Origin: a bacterium
GTDB taxonomy: Bacteria > Desulfobacterota > DSWW01
Direction of reading: 5' to 3'
DNA: 64,000 bases
Assembly: GCA_028277985.1 (NCBI GenBank)
Contig: JANQFG010000228.1
Span: forward strand, 16,615 to 80,614
The translations under genes and the position numbers were made by a program. Shown in pieces: positions 1-7,408 of this stretch. Under the pieces are notes generated by a model, which did not search any database, had not been told where the DNA came from, and saw only the letters and a program-made list of their open reading frames with translations. Position 1 is the first letter of the stretch, and every line of letters starts with the position of its first letter.

Positions 1-1
1 A

Positions 2-583
2 AGGATTCGCGCTCCGCAGACCGGGGTGCTCGATCCCGGGATACCGATCATCGCCATGACAGCGCATTCGATGAAAGGGGATCGTGAGAGATGCCTGGCG
101 GCAGGCATGGACGACTATGTCAGCAAGCCGGTGACTCCCCTGGCCGTCGATGAGGCCCTGGAGAAGTACCTGAAGCCGGTTCGGGCCTCGGCCGACACGG
201 GTGTCATGCGTCACACCGACCCGAATGGTCCGGTCCAGATGAACAGAATCCAGCAGGTGGCCGACGGAGACCTGCTTTTCGAGCGCGAACTGATCGAAAC
301 CTTTCTCGTCGATATGGAGAGGCGCCTCATGGTCCTCGAATCCTCCGTCAACGTTCGGGACGGGGTCGGGGTGGAACAGGAGGCTCACGCGATCCGGGGC
401 TCCAGTGCACATGCGGGCGCCAGGCGCCTCCAGGAGATCTCGGGTAAGCTCGAGGAGCAGGGAGCCAGAGGAGATTTCGACGAATCACAGGACACCCTTG
501 CTGCCCTCAAGACGGAATTTCGAAGAGTGCACAGCTATCTTCAGGATTACCTGGGCTCCCTGGAACCCTCGCTCAGTGCTTAG
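2..583 (+). CDS. Hybrid sensor kinase, C-terminal fragment (receiver + Hpt)
   Basis: Partial gene; its 5' end lies before the window and the frame is open from base 2. The first part is the end of a CheY-like receiver domain: the PIIAMTA strand, the helix GDRERCLAAGMDDYVSKP and the conserved Lys of the SKP motif are all visible. A linker then leads to a histidine phosphotransfer (Hpt) domain whose phospho-acceptor lies in HAIRGSSAHAGA, matching the HxxKGxS pattern with Arg for Lys. Known proteins of this build relay phosphate His-Asp-His-Asp. The receiver end closely resembles the last receiver of the hybrid kinase at 52961-55756, which has no Hpt of its own. The sensor and kinase parts are not visible, so the signal is unknown. 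Confidence 0.88.
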   Translation, partial: RIRAPQTGVLDPGIPIIAMTAHSMKGDRERCLAAGMDDYVSKPVTPLAVDEALEKYLKPVRASADTGVMRHTDPNGPVQMNRIQQVADGDLLFERELIETFLVDMERRLMVLESSVNVRDGVGVEQEAHAIRGSSAHAGARRLQEISGKLEEQGARGDFDESQDTLAALKTEFRRVHSYLQDYLGSLEPSLSA

Positions 584-607
584 CCCGGATATTTGACGAG
601 TCGGGCT
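582..607 (+). terminator. Possible stem-loop after the kinase fragment
   Basis: AGCCCG at 582-587 pairs with CGGGCT at 602-607 across a 14-nt loop, starting within the kinase stop codon. Only two T's follow, so intrinsic termination is a weak guess. Confidence 0.25.
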
Positions 608-762
608 TTCCGCAGAAAGGCATTCTCCAAACCTCCCGGCATTGTTCATGAAATGTTCGGGCTTGCGCCCGGGGTCTGCTGGCGCTCAAGAAAATCGCGC
701 TTTGTGCCGATGAGATACGATTGAGCTCGAATCCGGATGTAGCTGTTCGACAGGACTGAATG

Positions 763-1599
763 ATGGCGGACATTTCCTCCCTGAACAACGAAAATCTCGC
801 AATTCATCCTGCACGTTCCGAGGGGTACGAGGGCGGAGTCGTGAAGCGCGGCCTTGCCGTCGGACCCGCGGGGTCCGAACCTTCCGGGCCCTTCTCCGAA
901 GGCGCTTCTTCACTGGATCGGCCCGCCTTTCGCCTGACCATTTCCGAAGAGGCTTCCCGGCTGGCACGGGTATCCGGAGCCGGGGAGACCGGGGCGCACG
1001 CTGATGGAAAGGAAGCAGGTCGCGCCGGGTCTCGGAGCAAGGGATCCCTCGGGGATCAAGCGGTGAGCGACTCGGACCAGCGGGAGGTGGAGGAGCTCAA
1101 GGAGGAGGACCGCCGGGTCCGACAGCATGAGCAGGCACACGTGGCGGCTGGTGGGCGCTATGTCCGGGGAGGTGCCAAGTACGAATATGTGACGGGGCCG
1201 GACGGCAAACGATATGCGACGGGGGGTGAGGTCTCGGTTGATTTGAGCTCGGAGAATGAACCCCGTGCGACCATACAGAAGATGAACACCATCCGCAGAG
1301 CGGCCCTGGCCCCTGCGGATCCCTCTGCCGCGGATCGATCGATCGCGGCCACTGCAACGAGGAAGGCGGCGGAGGCCCGAAAAGAGCTATCGGAGAGCCG
1401 GAAGCAGGAGGCTCAGGGAGCGCCCGAAGAAGCAGGAGGCGCCGGCCTTGCCGAGCCTGTCCGGACCAGCCCGTCGGAAACCTCCTCCACACCCGATTCA
1501 CAAGCGAACGCAGTCCTCAAGACGGGGCTCCTGCGAGCCATCTCCTCTGTCTCCGCGCCTCCGTCTCCAGGCCCGAGCAAGATCAACCAATACGCATAG
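763..1599 (+). CDS. SprA-related putative metalloprotease
   Basis: About 278 residues. The conserved core lies near residues 110-210: VRQHEQAHVAAGGRYVRGG supplies an HExxH-like HEQAH zinc motif, followed by YVTGPDGKRYATGGEVSVD and the Ala-rich helix around RRAALAPADPSAADR. This order is typical of the SprA-related family (PF12118), a putative zinc metalloprotease family of unknown substrate. The first 100 and last 60 residues are Gly/Ser/Pro/Ala-rich and look disordered. No signal peptide is visible. Two in-frame ATGs adjoin at 760 and 763; neither has a strong ribosome site. The gene appears monocistronic, with 177 bp before it and a convergent operon after it. Confidence 0.8.
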   Translation: MADISSLNNENLAIHPARSEGYEGGVVKRGLAVGPAGSEPSGPFSEGASSLDRPAFRLTISEEASRLARVSGAGETGAHADGKEAGRAGSRSKGSLGDQAVSDSDQREVEELKEEDRRVRQHEQAHVAAGGRYVRGGAKYEYVTGPDGKRYATGGEVSVDLSSENEPRATIQKMNTIRRAALAPADPSAADRSIAATATRKAAEARKELSESRKQEAQGAPEEAGGAGLAEPVRTSPSETSSTPDSQANAVLKTGLLRAISSVSAPPSPGPSKINQYA

Positions 1600-1846
1600 C
1601 AGGCCGCCCTAAAACGCCCATGTCCCTAGTCTCATCCGCGATCCAGGGCGAAAGGGCAAAGGCGAAAGGCGAAGGGGACGGAACAAGCGTTGAAAAGGGG
1701 ATCATGGAGAACACCACCGTCTTGGTCAGGCGTGATCCATTTTTTCCTTCTCTTCGTCGCCTCTAAGGATGCCGACTTCAGAACTTCTACCTCCCCTTGA
1801 CCCTTTTCCCTTTTCCCTTTCGCCTTCAACAAGACCCATTCTTCCC

Positions 1847-3259
1847 CTACAACGGCTCACCCCAGGTGATCCACTGAACGTATTCGTGCATGGCGTTCGC
1901 CGCCGTTCGGCCCGCACCCGCTGCGAGGATGACCGTGGCTGCCCCCGTGACGATATCTCCGCCGGCAAAGATTCCCCTGCAGTTGGTTCTTCCGGTCGCC
2001 TCCTCGACCACGATATTCCCCCAGCGATTGGTGTCCAACTCCGGCATGCTCCGGGTCAGGATCGGGTTCGAGTCGTTTCCGATGGCCACGATGGCCGTGT
2101 CGATCTCGGTGACGAACTCGCCCCCCTGGATCGGCACGGGCCTCCGTCTGCCGCTCTCGTCCGGTTCGCCCAGCTCCATTCGTTGGCTTCTGAGGGCCTT
2201 GAGCCTCCCTTTCTCATCGCCGATGAATTCCACGGGAGCGGTCAGGAACTGCCAGTTGATCCCTTCCTGGTCCGCGTGATGGACCTCTTCCTTTCGTGCC
2301 GGCATCTCTTCCCGGGAGCGGCGGTAGAAGAGCATCACTTCTTTCCCACCGAGCCTGAGAGCCGTGCGCGCCGAGTCCATGGCCACGTTCCCACCTCCGA
2401 AGACGGCCACTCTCGCCCCGTGTGAGATCGGGGTGTCCGCCTCCGGGAAATCGTAGGCCCTCATCAGGTTCGAGCGGGTCAGATATTCATTGGCCGAGTA
2501 GACGCCATTCAGGTTCTCGCCCGGGATCCCGAGAAACCTGGGCAGACCCGCGCCGGTTCCGACGAAGACCGCCCGATACCCTTCATCAAACAGCTCCGGG
2601 ATCGTGATCGAGGCCCCCACAAGGATGTTGCAGCGGATCTCGACACCGAGCGAAGCCAGGTATTCGAGCTCTCTCTCCACGATTGCCTTGGGCAGCCGAA
2701 ATTCGGGGATCCCGTAGGCGAGCACGCCGCCCGCCTTGTGCAGGCCCTCGAAGACGGTGACCCGGTAGCCCTTCCTTGCGAGGTCGGATGCCACAGTGAG
2801 ACCTGCAGGCCCGGAACCGATGACCGCAATACCGTGCCCGTTCTCCGGAGCCATCTCGACGGCGGTTCCGTCCGGGTGGGCCGCCTCGTAGTCCGCCGCG
2901 AATCGCTCGAGATTTCCGATGCCGACCGGATCGCCCTTCTTGGCGACCACGCAAAGGGCCTCGCACTGTTCTTCTTGAGGGCATACGCGACCGCAAACGG
3001 CGGGGAGTGAGTTCTTCTTCTTGATCAGACGGGCCGCATCGTTGATCCGTCCTTCCTTGATCAACCGAATGAACCCGGGGATGTCGATCCCTACGGGGCA
3101 TCCCTTCACACATTGCGGCCCTCTGCACATGAGGCACCGGGAGGCCTCCTCGAGAGCCTCTTCCTCAGAGTATCCCAGGTTGACCTCGAGGAAGTTTCCG
3201 CCACGGATCTCCGGGTCCTGTGATCGCATCGGGACACGGGTGCTTCGCTTCTGCGGCAT
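1847..3259 (-). CDS. nfnB: NfnB/GltD-like NADPH-binding flavoprotein, large subunit of NfnAB
   Basis: 470 residues, the usual length for NfnB/SudA and the glutamate synthase small-chain family. The N-terminal half carries eight or more Cys in CLMCRGPQCVKGCP and AVCGRVCPQEEQCEALC, which fit two [4Fe-4S] clusters. These are followed by the dinucleotide motifs GSGPAGL (FAD) and FGGGNVAMDSART (NADPH) and the C-terminal GIFAGGDIVTG FAD motif. In NfnAB this subunit carries the bifurcating FAD and reacts with NADPH and ferredoxin. The start has AGGAGG nine bases upstream. It follows nfnA by 21 bp on the same strand. A glutamate synthase subunit is the alternative reading, but the nfnA neighbour and the absence of a large GOGAT chain favour Nfn. 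Confidence 0.9.
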   Translation of the reverse strand: MPQKRSTRVPMRSQDPEIRGGNFLEVNLGYSEEEALEEASRCLMCRGPQCVKGCPVGIDIPGFIRLIKEGRINDAARLIKKKNSLPAVCGRVCPQEEQCEALCVVAKKGDPVGIGNLERFAADYEAAHPDGTAVEMAPENGHGIAVIGSGPAGLTVASDLARKGYRVTVFEGLHKAGGVLAYGIPEFRLPKAIVERELEYLASLGVEIRCNILVGASITIPELFDEGYRAVFVGTGAGLPRFLGIPGENLNGVYSANEYLTRSNLMRAYDFPEADTPISHGARVAVFGGGNVAMDSARTALRLGGKEVMLFYRRSREEMPARKEEVHHADQEGINWQFLTAPVEFIGDEKGRLKALRSQRMELGEPDESGRRRPVPIQGGEFVTEIDTAIVAIGNDSNPILTRSMPELDTNRWGNIVVEEATGRTNCRGIFAGGDIVTGAATVILAAGAGRTAANAMHEYVQWITWGEPL

Positions 3260-3280
3260 GGGTTGGTGACCTCCTGCCTG

Positions 3281-4141
3281 TTAGAGCTTGTTCTGCTCGA
3301 GACCGATTCTACAGGCGTGGGATGATTCGTCTGCCGCCGTCTTCTCCTCGTCCCTGTACATCCCCTGCCTTGCCATGAGGAGCTCGAAATCCACCTGATG
3401 GCCGTCGAACTCCGGACCGTCCACGCAGGCAAAATAGGTCTTCCCGCCGACCGACACGCGGCAACCCCCGCACATCCCTGTCCCGTCGATCATGATCGAG
3501 TTCAGGCTCACGATGGTTTTGACCCCGAAGGGTCGGGTGGTCTCCGCCACCGACTTCATCATGATGGCGGGGCCGATGGCCAGACAGAGATCGATGTCCC
3601 GGTGCGCATCCAGCAACTCCCGCAGGGGCTCCGTCACCATGGCCTGACGACCGTAGCTGCCGTCGTCCGTGCAGATGACCAGCTCGTCGCTGATGGCTCG
3701 CATCTTTTCCTCGTAGATCAGAAGGTCCCTGGAGCGGGCTCCTATGATGCTCGTTACCCGGGACCCCATCTCTTTGCACCCACGCGCGATCGGGTAGACC
3801 GGGGCGACGCCGATACCTCCCCCAACCGCTACGACCTTGTTCCACCCGGCGATCTCGCTCGCATGTCCAAGGGGTCCAACGATCGCGTGCAGGCATTCCC
3901 CAGGCTCCAGGGCTCCCAGCTGGACCGTGGATTTCCCGACCTCCTGGAACACGATTTCGACGATGCCCTCCTCGGAAGCGAAATCGGCAATGGTCAGAGG
4001 AATTCTCTCGCCGTTCTCATGGACCATGACGATCAGGAACTGCCCGGGCTTGCAGTGCTTCGCAATCAGCGGGGCGTAGAGCACAAAGACCTTGACGCGC
4101 TCGGCAATCTGCTTCTTGTGGATGATCTCGTAGGTTTTCAT
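3281..4141 (-). CDS. nfnA: NfnA/SudB-like ferredoxin-NADP+ reductase subunit alpha
   Basis: 286 residues with an FNR-type fold: an FAD-binding beta-barrel with RIPLTIAD (near residue 50), the nucleotide-binding segment VAVGGGIGVAPVYPIA, and near the C-terminus the Cys cluster in GTGMCGGCRVSVGGKTYFAC, which matches the [2Fe-2S] site of NfnA. In characterised NfnAB this subunit takes electrons from NADH and passes them to NfnB, coupling ferredoxin and NAD(H) with NADP(H). The start at MKTYEIIHKK is chosen over a longer frame because AGGGAG precedes it and the family begins here. It lies between the HEAT gene (25 bp) and nfnB (21 bp) in one operon. Confidence 0.9.
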   Translation of the reverse strand: MKTYEIIHKKQIAERVKVFVLYAPLIAKHCKPGQFLIVMVHENGERIPLTIADFASEEGIVEIVFQEVGKSTVQLGALEPGECLHAIVGPLGHASEIAGWNKVVAVGGGIGVAPVYPIARGCKEMGSRVTSIIGARSRDLLIYEEKMRAISDELVICTDDGSYGRQAMVTEPLRELLDAHRDIDLCLAIGPAIMMKSVAETTRPFGVKTIVSLNSIMIDGTGMCGGCRVSVGGKTYFACVDGPEFDGHQVDFELLMARQGMYRDEEKTAADESSHACRIGLEQNKL

Positions 4142-4166
4142 CAGGGCTCCCTGTCTTCGGGTGGTA

Positions 4167-4955
4167 TCAGCCCGCGAAATGTTCGAGTGCCTCTTCCGCT
4201 TCCTTGCGAACGATATAGGCCGTGTCCCAGGCAAAGGTATCGTGCTTGCCCAGCACCTGCCGAAGCCGGTCCTGCGATCTCGCGCGGTTCTCCGTGTCCA
4301 GCAGGCCTCGGATTGCCATCTTACCCAGACCTCGGACCCCCTTGGCCCGGATCCCGGGACTGGAATCGTAGGTGGCAGTCAAGAGGGCTTCGAATGCTTC
4401 AGCCTTCTGGTCGGGGGAGAAGCAGGAGGGGGGCAAGTGCTCTATGAGTTTTCCGAGGGTGCGTACGGCAGTGTCGCGCACCTCTTTTTCCGGATTCCCG
4501 CAGAGCCCGGCGATCAGTGGGAATCCCTTCATGACGGATGCGTCCCGGATCTTTGAAAGAGCATAGACAGCGCCAACGAGCAGATGGCTCTCCTCCGAGT
4601 CTTTGCAGGCCTCCACGATAGGGTTGATCGAGTCGGTGCCAAGGGCTGCAAGGACCCTGGCAAAGCAGAGGAGTGCCTTGAAATCCGTGCCCTGCATCTC
4701 CTGCAGATGGTACGTGATGAGATCGGGGCCCATCCCGGCCGAAACTCTTACGGCCATGTCCACCACCGTGATGAATTCGGGCAAGTCTACGGTATCGATG
4801 TAGAACAGACTGGAGACGGCTGAGGCGAGTTTCTTTCGAGCTTCGTCATCGAGCTTCGGAATTGATCGGTTCACTTCGATGAGCGTCTCGAGAACCTCGT
4901 GCGCGTCGTGGCTGCGCAGCCGATCGAGAAAAGCTTCCACTTGAACATCGTCCAT
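4167..4955 (-). CDS. HEAT-repeat protein at the head of the nfn operon
   Basis: 262 residues, entirely helical by composition, with repeated helix pairs such as NPIVEACKDSEESHLLVGAVYALSKI and NPEKEVRDTAVRTLGKLIEH that look like HEAT/armadillo repeats, about five to six units. No catalytic motif, signal peptide or membrane segment is seen. GGAGAGG precedes the ATG. It is the first gene of the leftward HEAT-nfnA-nfnB operon, so a scaffold or regulatory partner of the transhydrogenase is plausible but is inference from position only. A perfect 13-bp dyad lies 19 bp upstream of the start. Confidence 0.72.
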   Translation of the reverse strand: MDDVQVEAFLDRLRSHDAHEVLETLIEVNRSIPKLDDEARKKLASAVSSLFYIDTVDLPEFITVVDMAVRVSAGMGPDLITYHLQEMQGTDFKALLCFARVLAALGTDSINPIVEACKDSEESHLLVGAVYALSKIRDASVMKGFPLIAGLCGNPEKEVRDTAVRTLGKLIEHLPPSCFSPDQKAEAFEALLTATYDSSPGIRAKGVRGLGKMAIRGLLDTENRARSQDRLRQVLGKHDTFAWDTAYIVRKEAEEALEHFAG

Positions 4956-4973
4956 GGCATCCTCTCCATCTCT

Positions 4974-5002
4974 CGCGCATATCGCAGGGTGCGATATGCG
5001 CG
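4974..5002 (-). promoter_or_regulatory. Perfect 13-bp dyad in the leader of the HEAT-nfnAB operon
   Basis: CGCGCATATCGCA at 4974-4986 is the exact inverted copy of 4990-5002, with GGG between. It lies 19 bp upstream of the first start codon of the leftward operon. It could be a protein-binding operator or an RNA hairpin next to the ribosome site. There is no T-run, so a simple terminator is unlikely. Confidence 0.5.
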
Positions 5003-5186
5003 CGGGTTGCGGCGAGCCCCGGAGAATCCGGCTGCCGGCCCTGCATTCGAGTGCCAGCGTTCCTGCTGGCGCATGTTCCGATGATACCCGATGCGAGAGA
5101 GATTCGCACCAGAAAAGGGGCCTCTGGATTTCTTTTGAGCGGTCGAATAGTCTAACGGAAGGCTGTTGAGGAGGAGCAGTGGTAGG

Positions 5187-5822
5187 CTAGGGTTGACGCC
5201 ACCATTGGCTTGCCCGACCTCGTGGCGAGCCGCCGGCTGCGGTTCTAGGGGACTTGCCCCCGTAGAGGCGAAGGAAGTCTTCCGCACGCATCCAGAAGTC
5301 GCCCCGCCTGAGTTCGAGAAGGCTGCGGCGATTCTGATGTCGGTCGGTGAAGGTCCACATGAGAAGCCAGGCGTACACCTCCTCCCAGAACTCCACGAAA
5401 CGCCCCAGGGGGTTTCGGTGTGGCGTTACCAAGAAGCCGAGCCGGATGAAGATTCCCTCCGCCGCAGAGCCGTCTCCGGGCGTGAAAAGGGGCGTCACTC
5501 CGCCCACGGCTTCCACGCCTGCAAGGCGTGGGTCGTTTTTCATCGCCTCGGCCAAGTGGTGGGCAGAGGTGGCTACCCGTCGGCGAAGCTTCACCGCGGG
5601 ACCGATGACAGGTCCGTCTGCAGGCATGGCGGGCATGTGCTCGTTCCAGAAGTGCAGCAGGAGCACTTTCGCGCCGGGAGGGATCTCGCCGTCCTCCACG
5701 GGGAGAGGGTATTTCGAGACTCCGACGCTGACGCGGAAGACACATTCCGGGTCATCCCAGAACTCGAATACTCCTGTCCGTTTTCGTTCGAGCCAATCAA
5801 TGGCGCGGATCAAGGATCTCAT
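5187..5822 (-). CDS. YkoP-like domain protein
   Basis: 211 residues, starting MRSLIRAIDWLERKRTG. The core PPGAKVLLLHFWNEHMP, the following VATSAHHLAEAMK and the segment EGIFIRLGFLVTPHRNPLGRFVEFWEEVYAWLLMWTF resemble the YkoP-like domain found alone or next to polysaccharide deacetylases. The function is unknown. The longer upstream frame is rejected because it runs antisense into the deacetylase gene. GGGCGG about seven bases upstream is a weak ribosome site. The gene is divergent from the HpnK-like deacetylase at 5922, so the two probably share a regulatory region of about 100 bp, consistent with a role in the same glycolipid pathway (inference). Confidence 0.55.
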   Translation of the reverse strand: MRSLIRAIDWLERKRTGVFEFWDDPECVFRVSVGVSKYPLPVEDGEIPPGAKVLLLHFWNEHMPAMPADGPVIGPAVKLRRRVATSAHHLAEAMKNDPRLAGVEAVGGVTPLFTPGDGSAAEGIFIRLGFLVTPHRNPLGRFVEFWEEVYAWLLMWTFTDRHQNRRSLLELRRGDFWMRAEDFLRLYGGKSPRTAAGGSPRGRASQWWRQP

Positions 5823-5921
5823 GATTCCGCCCAGTATATAGGCTCGGCAAGAGCGGTCAACCGGGAGAACAGGGCTGAGAGAGCCTTTACGGCTCAGACG
5901 AGAAAGGGCGAGAAGAGGACC

Positions 5922-6638
5922 ATGGCCAGGGAAATCGTCTTCATTGCGGATGACTTCGGGGTGAGCGATCGAGTCAACGAGGCGATCCTGCACGCCCATC
6001 GAGAGGGAGCCCTGACCGGTGCTTGCCTGATGCTCGGGCAGGCGGGGAGCCGGGGTGCCGTTTCCCTGGCTCGCGAATGCCGCAGCCTGGAGGTCGGCTG
6101 GCACCTGCACTTGACGGACAGCCGGCCCCTCACGCGGTCCGAGTGGCCATGGGGACGTTCACCCGCCCGGGCCGGGTTCGCCATCGGGCTGTCATCCAGG
6201 ATGCGGACGCTGGCACGTCGCGAAATCGAATGCCAGTGGGAAGCGTTTCAGGAGACAGGCCTGCCCTGCCGCTTCGTCAATGCTCATCATCACCTTCACG
6301 TTCACCCGTGGGTCCGAAAGGTGCTGATGGAAACGCTGCCTGAAGACTTTGAAGGATGGGTGCGATGGGGTCGTCCAAGCTTCTTCACCCCGAGCCGGGT
6401 AGAGGTTTTCTACCGGATGCTGGACTCACTCTTTCAGGCGCGACACCGAAGCCGAATTCCCTTCCGGCTCAGCACCAGCCTATGGGGTATCGATCGCACC
6501 TTCAACATGAAGGCCGAAGAAATCCTCGGCGTCCTGCCCGCGCTGGGCGAAGGTTTGCATGAGTTCATGTTCCATCCAAGGCAGGTGGAGGGGGATCCGG
6601 ACACCCGTGCGCTACTGGAGCTTTCGGGCCACGTCTAG
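5922..6638 (+). CDS. hpnK: HpnK/YdjC-family carbohydrate deacetylase
   Basis: 238 residues of the YdjC/ChbG fold. The metal-binding residues are visible: DDFG near residues 10-13 and the His-rich NAHHHLHVHPW near 120-130. GWHLHLTDSRPL and EFMFHPR complete the usual motif order. HpnK in hopanoid producers removes the acetyl group from N-acetylglucosaminyl-bacteriohopanetriol made by HpnI. An HpnI-like transferase is encoded about 4 kb away, so an equivalent reaction on a lipid-linked amino sugar is likely. No hopene cyclase or HpnJ is in the window, so the lipid need not be a hopanoid. AGAGGA precedes the ATG. The gene is cytoplasmic, with no signal peptide, and converges on the LolA-like gene with a 23-bp gap. 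It is slightly short for the family. Confidence 0.72.
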   Translation: MAREIVFIADDFGVSDRVNEAILHAHREGALTGACLMLGQAGSRGAVSLARECRSLEVGWHLHLTDSRPLTRSEWPWGRSPARAGFAIGLSSRMRTLARREIECQWEAFQETGLPCRFVNAHHHLHVHPWVRKVLMETLPEDFEGWVRWGRPSFFTPSRVEVFYRMLDSLFQARHRSRIPFRLSTSLWGIDRTFNMKAEEILGVLPALGEGLHEFMFHPRQVEGDPDTRALLELSGHV

Positions 6639-6661
6639 ACACGATCCCCCCTCTTTCCGGA

Positions 6662-7408
6662 TCACTCCTCTGGCTGCACCCGGCCGTTCTTCTCCAAAGG
6701 GTTTACAACGGTGTACCCATCTTCGATTGCGAAATCGAAGAGCGTCGGGTCCAACTCCGGATTGAGTTTCCTATGGGTGAACAGGTTCTTCATGCTCGAG
6801 CCGTCCGGGAAGAGCAGCTCGGTGGACAGGAGGGAAAAATCGCGAGTGGAGACCTCCACGATGACCCGATCGAGTAGCCTCCTCGCCAACTCGGCTGCCG
6901 GCCGCAGCTCGAACTTCCACGATTTCTTGAGTCGTTGGGTCGAAACGAGCTCGTAACGGGCGAAGAAAGTTTCGGCATCGCTCGGAAAGCCCACCTCGAG
7001 GAGTGCCAGGACCTGTTTCCAGGCAGGGTCGACGTTTTCACCTCCTGCGAACCGCTCTATCTGCTTGAGCCGCGGATAGATGATCAGCAGTTCCTCGTCC
7101 TTCCTTACGGCGATCGTGCGGGGAGGATCCCCCAGTTGCCACCGAAATCGATTCGGCTGAAGAAACCAGACCCGGCCGCGGGACTTGAGGGGACGGACCA
7201 AGGAACGCAGTCGCCGGATTTGGACCACATCGGCGGACCAGGTCTTGATCCGGGTCTGTTGCTCGAGCCACATATCGAGGAATTCCCGGGCAGAGTCGAT
7301 CCCTGCAGCCACCCCGTTGGCGGAGAAGAAGATCGACAGGAAGACGGCCAGGAAGAATCCCGCCGGAGCAAATCGACAGAAGCACGATGTCTTTGTGGAT
7401 CGCGTCAT
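6662..7408 (-). CDS. LolA-like periplasmic lipid carrier
   Basis: 248 residues. A signal peptide covers about residues 1-35 (hydrophobic GFFLAVFLSIFF, cleavage after VAA). The mature part has the LolA-type pattern: SADVVQIRRLRSL, KSRGRVWFLQPNRFRWQ, VRKDEELLIIYPRLKQIERF and a C-terminal LSTELLFPDGSSMKNLFTH. LolA shuttles lipidated cargo across the periplasm. Family members next to MMPL pumps are thought to carry other lipids, as in aryl polyene and related clusters. Its ATG overlaps the stop of the MMPL gene by ATGA, which decides the start and indicates translational coupling. It is the last gene of the four-gene set starting at 11504. Confidence 0.8.
   Translation of the reverse strand: MTRSTKTSCFCRFAPAGFFLAVFLSIFFSANGVAAGIDSAREFLDMWLEQQTRIKTWSADVVQIRRLRSLVRPLKSRGRVWFLQPNRFRWQLGDPPRTIAVRKDEELLIIYPRLKQIERFAGGENVDPAWKQVLALLEVGFPSDAETFFARYELVSTQRLKKSWKFELRPAAELARRLLDRVIVEVSTRDFSLLSTELLFPDGSSMKNLFTHRKLNPELDPTLFDFAIEDGYTVVNPLEKNGRVQPEE

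Noticed and set aside
1620..1846. GGGCAAAGGCGAAAGG and CCCTTTCGCCTTC inverted stretches
   Set aside because: Simple purine-rich and pyrimidine-rich runs that pair imperfectly over a long distance; no clear element.
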